From assembly GCA_031363915.1 (NCBI GenBank), contig JANLVI010000026.1:62001-126000 (forward strand): a stretch of 64,000 nt of DNA, read 5' to 3'. Positions 16,197 through 23,480 of this stretch are shown here, piece after piece (within the stretch, counting starts at the first letter, position 1; the number at the start of each line of letters is the position of its first letter). Origin of the DNA: JANLVI01 sp031363915 (lineage in GTDB: Bacteria > Vulcanimicrobiota > Vulcanimicrobiia > Vulcanimicrobiales > Vulcanimicrobiaceae). Both the position numbers and the translations under genes were made by a program. The notes beneath the pieces were generated by a model that worked only from the letters and a program-made list of their open reading frames with translations, had not been told where the DNA came from and made no database searches.

Positions 16197-17071
16197 GCGG
16201 CGCGCAGCGTGCGCTTACCGAACAGTCCGCGCGGACGTAAGACCAGAATCAAAAACATCACGCCGAAGGCGATGGCGTCGCGCCAATTCGATGAGATGTA
16301 CGCAACCGAAAGCGTCTCGACGGCACCGAGGATGAATCCGCCGACGACGGCGCCCGTGATCGATCCCATGCCGCCCAGAATGATGACGGCAAGGCCTTTG
16401 AGCTCGATCCCCGCGCCCATGTCGACGGTGACGCTATTGTAGTGGAGTCCGGTAAGAATCCCCGCCGCGCCGCCGAGCGCCGAGGCGATGAAAAACGTCA
16501 TCGCGATCGTCTTCTCGAGGTCGACGCCGAGCAGGACGGCGGCAATGCGATCTTCGGCGACTGCGCGGATGTTGCGGCCGAGCGTCGTCGCACGTAAGAC
16601 GTAACTCAGGCCGAGCATCAGCGCAAGCGCGGCGCCGAAGGTGACGAGTTCGACGGTGGTAACGGTGACCGCACCGAGATGGATCGGCGGCGCATCGCCC
16701 AGTGCCATCGGAAAATGCCGCTCGTCGATACCCCAGATGCCGCGCGCGATTGCGCCGAGGATGATCGAGACGCCGATCGACGAGATGAGCGGGATGAGTG
16801 TCCCGGCGTTCCGTTTGCGCAGCGGCGCGAACGCGACCCGATCGAGCGCGATCCCAACCACGCCTGCGAGGAAGCAGCCACCGATGAACGCAAGCCACAG
16901 CGGAGAACCCGCTGCGACGAGTGCATACGTCGCGAACGCCGCGATCATGAATATCGCGGCATGCGCTAGATTGAGGATGTCGAGCACGCCGAAGACCAGC
17001 GTATATCCGACCGCGAAGAGCGCGTACACGGACCCGACGACGAGCCCGTTGACGAGTTGCTGAAGAAGCAC
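16193..17071 (-). CDS. livH: Branched-chain amino acid ABC transporter permease LivH
   Basis: The product is 292 aa from GTG 17071, three bases after the livK stop. LivH hallmarks: QLVNGLVVGSVYALFAVGYT at the N-terminus, then VFGVLDILNLAHAAIFMIAA, the coupling segment TTLGRNIRAVAEDRIAA, and the GLAVIILGGMGSITGAVVGG helix-loop near the C-terminus, followed by the RPRGLFGKR tail. It forms the membrane channel with LivM. Confidence 0.95.
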   Translation of the reverse strand: MLLQQLVNGLVVGSVYALFAVGYTLVFGVLDILNLAHAAIFMIAAFATYALVAAGSPLWLAFIGGCFLAGVVGIALDRVAFAPLRKRNAGTLIPLISSIGVSIILGAIARGIWGIDERHFPMALGDAPPIHLGAVTVTTVELVTFGAALALMLGLSYVLRATTLGRNIRAVAEDRIAAVLLGVDLEKTIAMTFFIASALGGAAGILTGLHYNSVTVDMGAGIELKGLAVIILGGMGSITGAVVGGFILGAVETLSVAYISSNWRDAIAFGVMFLILVLRPRGLFGKRTLRAA

Positions 17072-17074
17072 GCG

Positions 17075-18202
17075 CTACTTGAAGTAGGCGAAGCCGCCTT
17101 TAACGATCTGCAAGATCACGGGCGCGCTCTTCACATCGCGGTTCCCGTCAAAACCGATCGGACCGAGAACGGTCTTTGCGATCGGCAGGGCCTTCAATCC
17201 GCTGCAGATTTCCGCCGGTGTCGTCGCACCGTTCTTGACGACCGCGGCGATGACTTGCGCACCGGCATATGCCTGCGCTGCAAACTGATCGGGGTCGCCG
17301 CCGAACCGCTTTTTGTAGCGTTCGACGAACGCCTTGTTACCGGTGTAGTTCGCGCCGATGAACCACGCTGCGCCCACCGCCGTGCCCGCCGCTCCGGGGC
17401 CTGCGTCGTTATAGATCGTCGGTGAGTTGAGGCCGTTGCCGCCCATGAGGTGGCCGGTATAGCCGAGCTTCCGTGCCTGCGCGATGATTTTCACGCCTTC
17501 GGGCGCGAGCGCGCCGATCACGATGAGGTCGGGTTTCTTGTCTTTGATCTTGGTGAGCTGGGCTTGGAAGTCGACGTCTTTTTGATGGAAGGTCTCGGTA
17601 TCGACGATCTGCACGCCTACTTTGTCGAGCTGCCCTTTGAAGATTTCGCCATTGGTTTTCGTAAAGGCGTTGTCGTCGCCGTAGATGATTGCGGCGGTTT
17701 TGTACTTCCACGACGCGAGCGTTTTTTTGATCGTTGTCGGGATGACTTGGGCCTCTGAGAGCGAGACGCGATAGACGCACGAACCAAGCGACGTGACGCC
17801 GTCGGCAGTCGTCGACGTGCCGAGCACCGGGAAGTTTGCTTTTACCGCAATCGGGTCGGCTTTTTTCGCTTCGCCGGAGAGCGTCGGTCCGAGAACGACG
17901 GCGCTGCCGTCGGTCGTAAATTTCTGCATGAGCGTTGCGACTTGGTTGCCGTCGCTCGCAGCGTCTTGCACGTCGAAGCTCAAGTTCGCGCCGCCCGCGT
18001 CGATCGAGCCGCTCTTGATGTCGTCGTTTGCAAGCTCGTACGCATTTTTCTGCGGCGTGCCATACACGCCGGCGCCGCCGGTGACGTCGGCGATCACGCC
18101 GGCCTTGACCGTCTTTCCGGCGGCCGGACCTTTGCCGGCCGCGAATGCGGGCGTCGCGAGTGCGATTGCCGCGATTGCGGCGATTGAGAGAAACGTACGC
18201 AT
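17075..18202 (-). CDS. livK: Branched-chain amino acid ABC transporter substrate-binding protein
   Basis: The product is 375 aa with GGAG upstream of ATG 18202 and a clear signal peptide (FLSIAAIAAIALATPAFAAG). The mature protein is a type I periplasmic-binding fold: VKAGVIADVTGGAGVYGTPQ, VVLGPTLSGEAKKADPIAVK, PVLGTSTTADGVTSLGSCVY and IGALAPEGVKIIAQARKLGY. The arrangement matches LivJ/LivK. It starts 33 bases after the stop of the chemoreceptor gene on the same strand, so receptor and importer are probably on one message. The natural ligand is unproven. Confidence 0.94.
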   Translation of the reverse strand: MRTFLSIAAIAAIALATPAFAAGKGPAAGKTVKAGVIADVTGGAGVYGTPQKNAYELANDDIKSGSIDAGGANLSFDVQDAASDGNQVATLMQKFTTDGSAVVLGPTLSGEAKKADPIAVKANFPVLGTSTTADGVTSLGSCVYRVSLSEAQVIPTTIKKTLASWKYKTAAIIYGDDNAFTKTNGEIFKGQLDKVGVQIVDTETFHQKDVDFQAQLTKIKDKKPDLIVIGALAPEGVKIIAQARKLGYTGHLMGGNGLNSPTIYNDAGPGAAGTAVGAAWFIGANYTGNKAFVERYKKRFGGDPDQFAAQAYAGAQVIAAVVKNGATTPAEICSGLKALPIAKTVLGPIGFDGNRDVKSAPVILQIVKGGFAYFK

Positions 18203-18235
18203 GAATTCAAGTCTCCAATCGAGTGGCTGTTTCGT

Positions 18236-20932
18236 TTAGGCGCGGTTCGCGGCGCTCCCCGCTAGTTGCCCCGACTCTTCGGCGAAAAGCATCTGCCGTT
18301 CGCGCTCGAGTTCGTGGGTCGATTCGACGGAGCGTAAACTCTCGTCGCTATGGTAGTCGATCAGCATGGACATCTCTTCGAAGTTGCCGTGCATGGCAAA
18401 GGCGCGCTGGCCTTCGCTCGTCGCCTCGCGCTGCGCCTCCGAGAGCGTGTCGATGATGCTCTCGGTGAACGAGTCGATGCGCGCGAGTGCCGCCTCGGCG
18501 AGCCCCGCTTGCTTCGCGCTCTTTTCGGCTTCGCCCACGCCCGAAGCGATCGCAGTCGCCGCGGCTTTGCCGCGCCCGTCAAGATCGGCAAGAACCCCGC
18601 GCATTTGCTGCGTCGAGGCTCGCGTCTTGTCGGCGAGGCTGCGTACTTCCGTTGCGACGACAGCGAAGCCCGTGCCGTGATCGCCGGCGCGCGCCGCTTC
18701 GATTGCGGCGTTGAGGGCGAGCAGGTTCGTGCGGTCGGAGACGCCGCGCACGAGCGTGATGATCTCGCCGATTTGCTTCATGAGAGCACCGAATTGCGTG
18801 AGGGCACGACGGCTCTCCATCGCCATGGTCGCAAGCGTCGTGACCGCCTCGGCGAGTCCGCGCACGGTCTCGCGCGTCGCGTGCACCTCATCTTGTGCTG
18901 TGGCGAAACGCATCAGCAAATCGGTGAAGTCGTTTGCGATCTGGTTGTTGCGTTCGGACATCTCTGCCGAGAGCTCGCCGAGGGCGAGCAGACGCGGCGT
19001 TTGCTCTTTGCCGTGCATCGCGGATTCCGTCGCCGAGGTACGCACCGCCGAGATCGCGGTGTCGATTGCCTCGATGATGTCGTGCAGTTGGAATTTGCGG
19101 CGCGCCGCACGCTGCGCTTCGGCAGATTCGGGATGATCGATCTTGTGCGCTTCGCCGCCGAGGAGAAGATCGTAGATGTCATCCGGGAAGAGCGGCCGCA
19201 TGCGTTCCCACACGAAGTGCCCGGCGCGCGAAAACGCGCCGCGTTCGGATTCGGTGAGATCGCGGACGTTCATCGTCTTGCGCAGTTCTGCCAGCGCGTG
19301 CTCTTCTTCGTCGTGCGCGATCGCGCGGTGCCAGGGAATGACCTCGGCCATCGCGTCCAGGACGAGCGCGCGATCCTCATCACCGAGTCGCGCGAGTGTC
19401 TGGCTGTTCGCCAGCACGACTTGCGTGTTGTACGTGTGCGCGGTCAGCGTGAGGTGACGTTGGACTTCGTGAAGCTTGGCGCCGTAAATATTCGCCAGCG
19501 GATTCTCTTGACCGTCGAGCGTACTGGACTTGAGCGCATCGTAGACGTCGCCGAACGGCATCACTTTGGGCGAGGCTGAAAACGCATGCATTAGGGCGAG
19601 ATAGACGACCGAATCTTGGATGCGCACGCGCATGCCGCGGACGTCGGCGGGCGTCGCAATCGCGCGCGAAGCGCTCGTCATGTGACGTATCCCGTTTTCG
19701 AAATACCCGATGCCGGTGATCCCAAAAGGTTCGAACGCAGAGAGAACGCGCGCACCGAGACCGCCGTCGAGCACGCGGTGCGCGACACTCGCGCTCGGGA
19801 AGAGGAACGGCAGATCGAATACTTGCGCGAGCGGCAAGAGCGATCCGGCGATATACGTCGTAACGCTTACGAGGTCGAGTTGGCCCGAGCGCACCTGCAT
19901 GAGCATCTCGAGCTCGCTGCCGGTAAATGGGACTTGCAATTCGACGGTGATTCGGCCGCCGGTTCGGTCGCGGACGAGCTGCGCGAAGCGCTCCCACGCA
20001 CGCGATGGCGGATAACCCGGCGGAAGTTGCGTGGCACAACGCAGTGTGGTGATAGCCTCATCGCGCGGATGCGCGGGACGCGAGAAATACATGATCTCCG
20101 CCCCGTAGTATGCAAGGCGTTGCGTCGAGAAGGCCGCTTCGATCGCTTGGCGCCCCTGAGTTTCTGCCGTTTGCGCGAGCGTTTGCGTCTCGCGTCCGAT
20201 CGCCGTCGATGATTCGGCGTGCGCGCGTCCGATCGCGACGGATTCTTGCAGCGCGTGCATCACGTCCTGCGCGAGAGCGGCGACGCGTTCGAGCGACGAA
20301 CGCGCACCGATCGCGATCGGCGCGCATTCTGCCGATCGTACTGCCGATTGCCGCACCGAGGCGATCGTGACTTCGGCCTGCGCTTGAATCTGTTGGACGA
20401 GCTCGTTGATCGCGTGCGTCGAGTCTCTCGTCGCCTTCGCAAGGCGGCCAACTTCGCCCGCGACGACCGCGAAGCCGAGGCCGTGCGTGCCGGCACGCGC
20501 GGCTTCGATCGCGGCGTTGAGCGCGAGCAATTGCGTTTCGTCGCTGACGTCCTCGACGAACTCGGTCATCTGCCCGATCTCGCCCATGAGTCGGCCAAAG
20601 TCGTCCATCGCCGCAGCAGTGCCGGTCGAGAGTTCGGCCAGGCGTTGGACCGATGAGAGTAATTCTTCGACGATGTGCAGCGAGTCGGTCAGGTCGCTTG
20701 CAGCGCTGCGGGCCTCGGATTGCGTTGCTTCTAAGCGTGCGACGGTCGCGGTGGATTCCTCGGCTAGCAGACCCGCCGATTCGGCGAGTGCGGCCATGAG
20801 CATCGTTTGTTCTTGCGCGTTGGCAGCGATCGCTTCGGATGCCGTGCGCACGGCATCGGCCGATGTTGCAAGCGAGTGCGCGAATTCATCGAGACGCGGA
20901 ATATTGGGCAGCAAATCTAGGACGATCGACAA
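18236..20932 (-). CDS. Chimeric chemoreceptor: MCP signalling domain - TRAP DctP-type domain - MCP signalling domain
   Basis: The product is 898 aa from TTG 20932 (GGGAG 8 bases upstream). Residues about 30-265 form a first methyl-accepting chemotaxis coiled coil with hairpin tip QLLALNAAIEAARAGTHGLG and FAVVAGEV (134-161). Residues about 293-590 are a complete DctP-type solute-binding domain of TRAP transporters: FTGSELEMLMQVRSGQLDL, VFDLPFLFPSASVAHRVLDG, GMRVRIQDS (R437 at the place of the carboxylate-clamping arginine) and DALKSSTLDGQENPLANIYG. Residues about 615-880 form a second MCP coiled coil, tip NLLALNAAIEAARAGDHGTG (736-755). There is no signal peptide, membrane segment or HAMP domain, so it should be cytoplasmic. 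It lies between a serine hydrolase and livKHMGF on one strand. Probably an intracellular solute receptor for CheA/CheW; the ligand and membrane-free design are inference. Confidence 0.9.
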   Translation of the reverse strand: MSIVLDLLPNIPRLDEFAHSLATSADAVRTASEAIAANAQEQTMLMAALAESAGLLAEESTATVARLEATQSEARSAASDLTDSLHIVEELLSSVQRLAELSTGTAAAMDDFGRLMGEIGQMTEFVEDVSDETQLLALNAAIEAARAGTHGLGFAVVAGEVGRLAKATRDSTHAINELVQQIQAQAEVTIASVRQSAVRSAECAPIAIGARSSLERVAALAQDVMHALQESVAIGRAHAESSTAIGRETQTLAQTAETQGRQAIEAAFSTQRLAYYGAEIMYFSRPAHPRDEAITTLRCATQLPPGYPPSRAWERFAQLVRDRTGGRITVELQVPFTGSELEMLMQVRSGQLDLVSVTTYIAGSLLPLAQVFDLPFLFPSASVAHRVLDGGLGARVLSAFEPFGITGIGYFENGIRHMTSASRAIATPADVRGMRVRIQDSVVYLALMHAFSASPKVMPFGDVYDALKSSTLDGQENPLANIYGAKLHEVQRHLTLTAHTYNTQVVLANSQTLARLGDEDRALVLDAMAEVIPWHRAIAHDEEEHALAELRKTMNVRDLTESERGAFSRAGHFVWERMRPLFPDDIYDLLLGGEAHKIDHPESAEAQRAARRKFQLHDIIEAIDTAISAVRTSATESAMHGKEQTPRLLALGELSAEMSERNNQIANDFTDLLMRFATAQDEVHATRETVRGLAEAVTTLATMAMESRRALTQFGALMKQIGEIITLVRGVSDRTNLLALNAAIEAARAGDHGTGFAVVATEVRSLADKTRASTQQMRGVLADLDGRGKAAATAIASGVGEAEKSAKQAGLAEAALARIDSFTESIIDTLSEAQREATSEGQRAFAMHGNFEEMSMLIDYHSDESLRSVESTHELERERQMLFAEESGQLAGSAANRA

Positions 20933-20944
20933 CGGCAGGGCTCC

Positions 20945-21733
20945 CTAGGCACCGACCAAGTGCGGACGGAGCGAACGCATAAACGCACCGAAGCGCGCGT
21001 CGTTCACCTCATTTGATTCGAGTCGCGTATATACGACGAGAACGTAGCGCTCGCCGCTTTCGAGGTCCAGGATACCACCGTCGTGCGAGACCTCATCGGT
21101 GTCCCCCGTTTTGTGCATGAACCGGTCTCCAGGCTCGAGTCCGGCCGGCAGCTTCGACTGCCAGTATTGCTCGGATAAGGTGCGGCGTAGAATCGACGCG
21201 CCCGCGAGACGACCGGCGGCGATTGCCTCGAACAGGGTCGCGGCATCGCGCGCGGGGTGGGCGTTGCGGCCGGTTGCCTCGGAGTCGTCGATGAGCGGCT
21301 GCGATCCGGAGACCTTTCGATGGATCGCCGTCCCCTCAAGGCCGATCGAGGCGCAAAAATCGGTCGCCCGGGCACGGCCGATGATATCGATCAGGACGTT
21401 GGTCGCCACGTTGTCCGAACGTTGCAGCATCAGTTCGACCAACTCCGCGACGGTCGCAACGTACCCCGCCTTCATCGGTGAGGGCGCGTCGTTGACCGTG
21501 ATGTTATCGGCGCCCACTTCGAAGCGCTGACCCCACCAGAGGCGCTTGCTCGCCACGTCGTTTGCGACCGCCGCGGCAAGCGGCGTTTTGATCATGCTCG
21601 CTGGATAGAGCAGCTCGCCATCATCGAGCGCAGCGCGGGCGGGCGGGCCCGCGCCGAGTCGCGCGAGGTAGATGGTAGCCGTCTCCAGTCCCGCAGCTGC
21701 GCTCAGCAGCGCTAAGGTTTCCGGTCCTACCAC
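20945..21733 (-). CDS. Class A beta-lactamase-like serine hydrolase
   Basis: Taken from GTG 21733, 262 aa; a TTG at 21790 would add 19 histidine-rich residues. The serine-hydrolase set is present: S-x-x-K as SMIK (residues 46-49), SDN in QRSDNVATNVLIDI, and KTG as HKTGDTDEVSHDGGI. The omega-loop glutamate of true class A enzymes (E-x-x-x-N) is not evident; the matching region reads SEATGRNAHPARDAATL, closer to the broader beta-lactamase2 family. No signal peptide is visible, which is odd for a beta-lactamase. Antibiotic hydrolysis is therefore doubtful; a penicillin-binding, esterase or transpeptidase-like role is possible. It is 12 bases upstream of the chemoreceptor gene. Confidence 0.8.
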   Translation of the reverse strand: MVGPETLALLSAAAGLETATIYLARLGAGPPARAALDDGELLYPASMIKTPLAAAVANDVASKRLWWGQRFEVGADNITVNDAPSPMKAGYVATVAELVELMLQRSDNVATNVLIDIIGRARATDFCASIGLEGTAIHRKVSGSQPLIDDSEATGRNAHPARDAATLFEAIAAGRLAGASILRRTLSEQYWQSKLPAGLEPGDRFMHKTGDTDEVSHDGGILDLESGERYVLVVYTRLESNEVNDARFGAFMRSLRPHLVGA

Positions 21734-21745
21734 GTCGCTCGGCCG

Positions 21746-21824
21746 ATGCAAGTGGGAATGCGTGTAAGCACTTGCATTCGGGTGGAGCAAACGGTACGAT
21801 GTGTGTGCAAGTACTCACACGCAT
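21746..21824. promoter_or_regulatory. Divergent operator region with inverted repeats
   Basis: ATGCGTGTAAGCACTTGCAT (21758-21777) recurs in inverse orientation at 21805-21824 with 17 of 20 bases matching. A further half-site ATGCAAGTG (21746-21754) forms a perfect 9-bp inverted repeat with CACTTGCAT (21769-21777). The repeats lie between two divergent operons and flank the promoter at 21772-21800. They suit a dimeric regulator; the TetR protein encoded at 22869 is the nearest candidate. Confidence 0.6.
21772..21800 (+). promoter_or_regulatory. Candidate promoter of the STAS-LolA/TetR/HlyD/TolC operon
   Basis: TTGCAT (21772-21777), a 17-base spacer and TACGAT (21795-21800). The -35 lies inside the left repeat arm and the predicted start point (about 21807) inside the right arm, an arrangement in which a bound regulator would block the promoter. 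Confidence 0.45.
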
Positions 21825-21830
21825 TGATGG

Positions 21831-22868
21831 ATGAACTCATTGGATACAAAATACCTCGACCTTACCGTTAACCCCGCCCAGCCGCCCGAGGCCCAAATCG
21901 CTTCGGCCGTCGAGGCGCTCCTCGCGCACCATGATGCAAGCGATCACGGCCCGACGCTCACCGTCCGACCGGACGCTCTCGTGAAGCTTGAAGCCCGCAC
22001 GATCGGCGCGCTGATCGCCGCACTTCGCCTTCTACGCGAAGTCGGCGGGCGTCTTGAGATCGCCACCGGCCGGGCCGACGTCCGCGAAACGCTGCGGATC
22101 ACGGGACTCGATCACGTGTTCTCCATCGACGCTCTGACGGCGGATGAACCGAAAGCCAAGCGCCGTGGCGGTGTGGGATCGCTCAAAGCGGCGACGCTTG
22201 CCGCGCTCATCGGTGTCTTCGCCGTGCTCGCGCCCGCCTTCGCCCAAACGACCGAACCGGCGGCTGCCCTCGAGCCGACCGCGATCATCGCGAAAGTCGT
22301 CGAGAAAAATCCGAGTCTTGCGAGCTATCAGTCGCACGTCCACGTCGACGTGCACGTTCGCAAAGGTCTCTCGATTTTCACGCCCCTTGCAAACCTCGCC
22401 GCGCCCAGGCTCGATGGGAAGACGTATTTCAAACGCCCGAACAATTACGAAGTCGCCTTCGAGCGCGTACCTTCGTATGCCAAAGGCTTCGAGAAGATGT
22501 ACACCGACATCGGGGATCCCTCGAACTGGGAGAAGCGCTTCGTCATCACCGTAGTCGGCGAACGCGTCGTCGACGGGCATAAGGACATCGAGCTCAAACT
22601 CGTGCAGCGCGTGCGCGGGATGATCGATCACGAAAATGTCCTCGTCGATCCGATCGCGTGGCAGATCGACGCGATGGAGTACCACTATTACGACGGCGGC
22701 ACGATCGTGATGACGCAGAAGTTCCGCGAAGAGGGTCCCTTCTGGGTGCTCGCAAGCCAAACGGCGACGATCGACATCCCGCACATCTCTGCCACGGCAT
22801 TCGCCACCTACACCGATTACCACACGAACGTCGCGTTCGACGATTCCGTGTTCACGAAGGCGCGCTAG
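21831..22868 (+). CDS. STAS domain - membrane segment - LolA-like domain chimera
   Basis: The product is 345 aa from ATG 21831. Residues about 5-105 resemble a STAS/anti-sigma-factor-antagonist domain (LTVRPDALVKLEARTIGALI, LREVGGRLEIATGRADVRET, LRITGLDHVFSI). Residues about 117-138 (AATLAALIGVFAVLAPAFAQ) form one hydrophobic segment ending like a signal-peptide cleavage site. Residues about 150-345 form a beta-rich domain (TYFKRPNNYEVAFERVP, FVITVVGERVVDGHKDIELK, YHYYDGGTIVMTQKF) reminiscent of LolA/outer-membrane lipoprotein-sorting folds. This would place a regulatory domain in the cytoplasm and a lipid-binding-like domain in the periplasm. It is the first gene of a run with tetR, hlyD and tolC. 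Family assignment of both ends is by pattern only. Confidence 0.7.
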   Translation: MNSLDTKYLDLTVNPAQPPEAQIASAVEALLAHHDASDHGPTLTVRPDALVKLEARTIGALIAALRLLREVGGRLEIATGRADVRETLRITGLDHVFSIDALTADEPKAKRRGGVGSLKAATLAALIGVFAVLAPAFAQTTEPAAALEPTAIIAKVVEKNPSLASYQSHVHVDVHVRKGLSIFTPLANLAAPRLDGKTYFKRPNNYEVAFERVPSYAKGFEKMYTDIGDPSNWEKRFVITVVGERVVDGHKDIELKLVQRVRGMIDHENVLVDPIAWQIDAMEYHYYDGGTIVMTQKFREEGPFWVLASQTATIDIPHISATAFATYTDYHTNVAFDDSVFTKAR

Positions 22869-23477
22869 ATGCTACTCAAAATCGAAGAAGCCGCGCACGC
22901 CCGCACCTCATCGCCCGATGAGACGCGCTTACGCATCATGACGGCGGCGCACGAGATATTCTCGCGCGCCGGAACGCGTGGCACGACGACGCGCGAGATC
23001 GCGGAAGTCGCCGGCGTGAACGAAGCGACGATCTTCCGTCACTTCGGTTCGAAGACCGGCCTGCTCGATGCGATGCGCGAGCACTTCTGCGCGGTCGAAC
23101 AATTTAAGGCGATCATCAACGAGGCGACCGGCGATATCGAACGCGATCTCAAGACGATGGGCCGGCTCATGCTCGAGCGTATCTCCGAGAATCGCGAGAT
23201 GATCGTCATCTCGATGGCCGAGGAAGCGCGCGATGCCGTCACGTTCGACACGACCTGGCGGGGACCAAACGAAATCCTCAACCGTCTCACCGAATATCTG
23301 GCCGAACATGTGTCGGCCGGCACGCTCGGTGGAAATCCGCGGGTTCACGCGCGCTGCTTTATGGGCATGATCGTCTCGTACGTCATCCAGCGAAAATTGT
23401 GGGAAAGCTACGATCCCGACCCCGCAATCGTCGACTATTTCGTCACCATTTTCCTCAACGGCGCAAGGAGCAAGTAA
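22869..23477 (+). CDS. TetR-family transcriptional regulator
   Basis: The product is 202 aa; ATG 22869 follows the previous stop directly. The helix-turn-helix is at residues about 20-65: RIMTAAHEIFSRAGTRGTTT, REIAEVAGVNEATIFRHFGS, then KTGLLDAM. The C-terminal helical half is the ligand/dimer domain. TetR proteins repress efflux operons and are released by the exported compound. Here the gene lies between the STAS-LolA chimera and the HlyD/TolC pair, so autoregulation through the repeats at 21746-21824 is the simplest model. Confidence 0.93.
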   Translation: MLLKIEEAAHARTSSPDETRLRIMTAAHEIFSRAGTRGTTTREIAEVAGVNEATIFRHFGSKTGLLDAMREHFCAVEQFKAIINEATGDIERDLKTMGRLMLERISENREMIVISMAEEARDAVTFDTTWRGPNEILNRLTEYLAEHVSAGTLGGNPRVHARCFMGMIVSYVIQRKLWESYDPDPAIVDYFVTIFLNGARSK

Positions 23478-23480
23478 ACC

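Noticed and set aside
20945..21790. Antibiotic-resistance beta-lactamase
   Set aside because: No signal peptide and no clear omega-loop glutamate, so the broader serine hydrolase call is safer.
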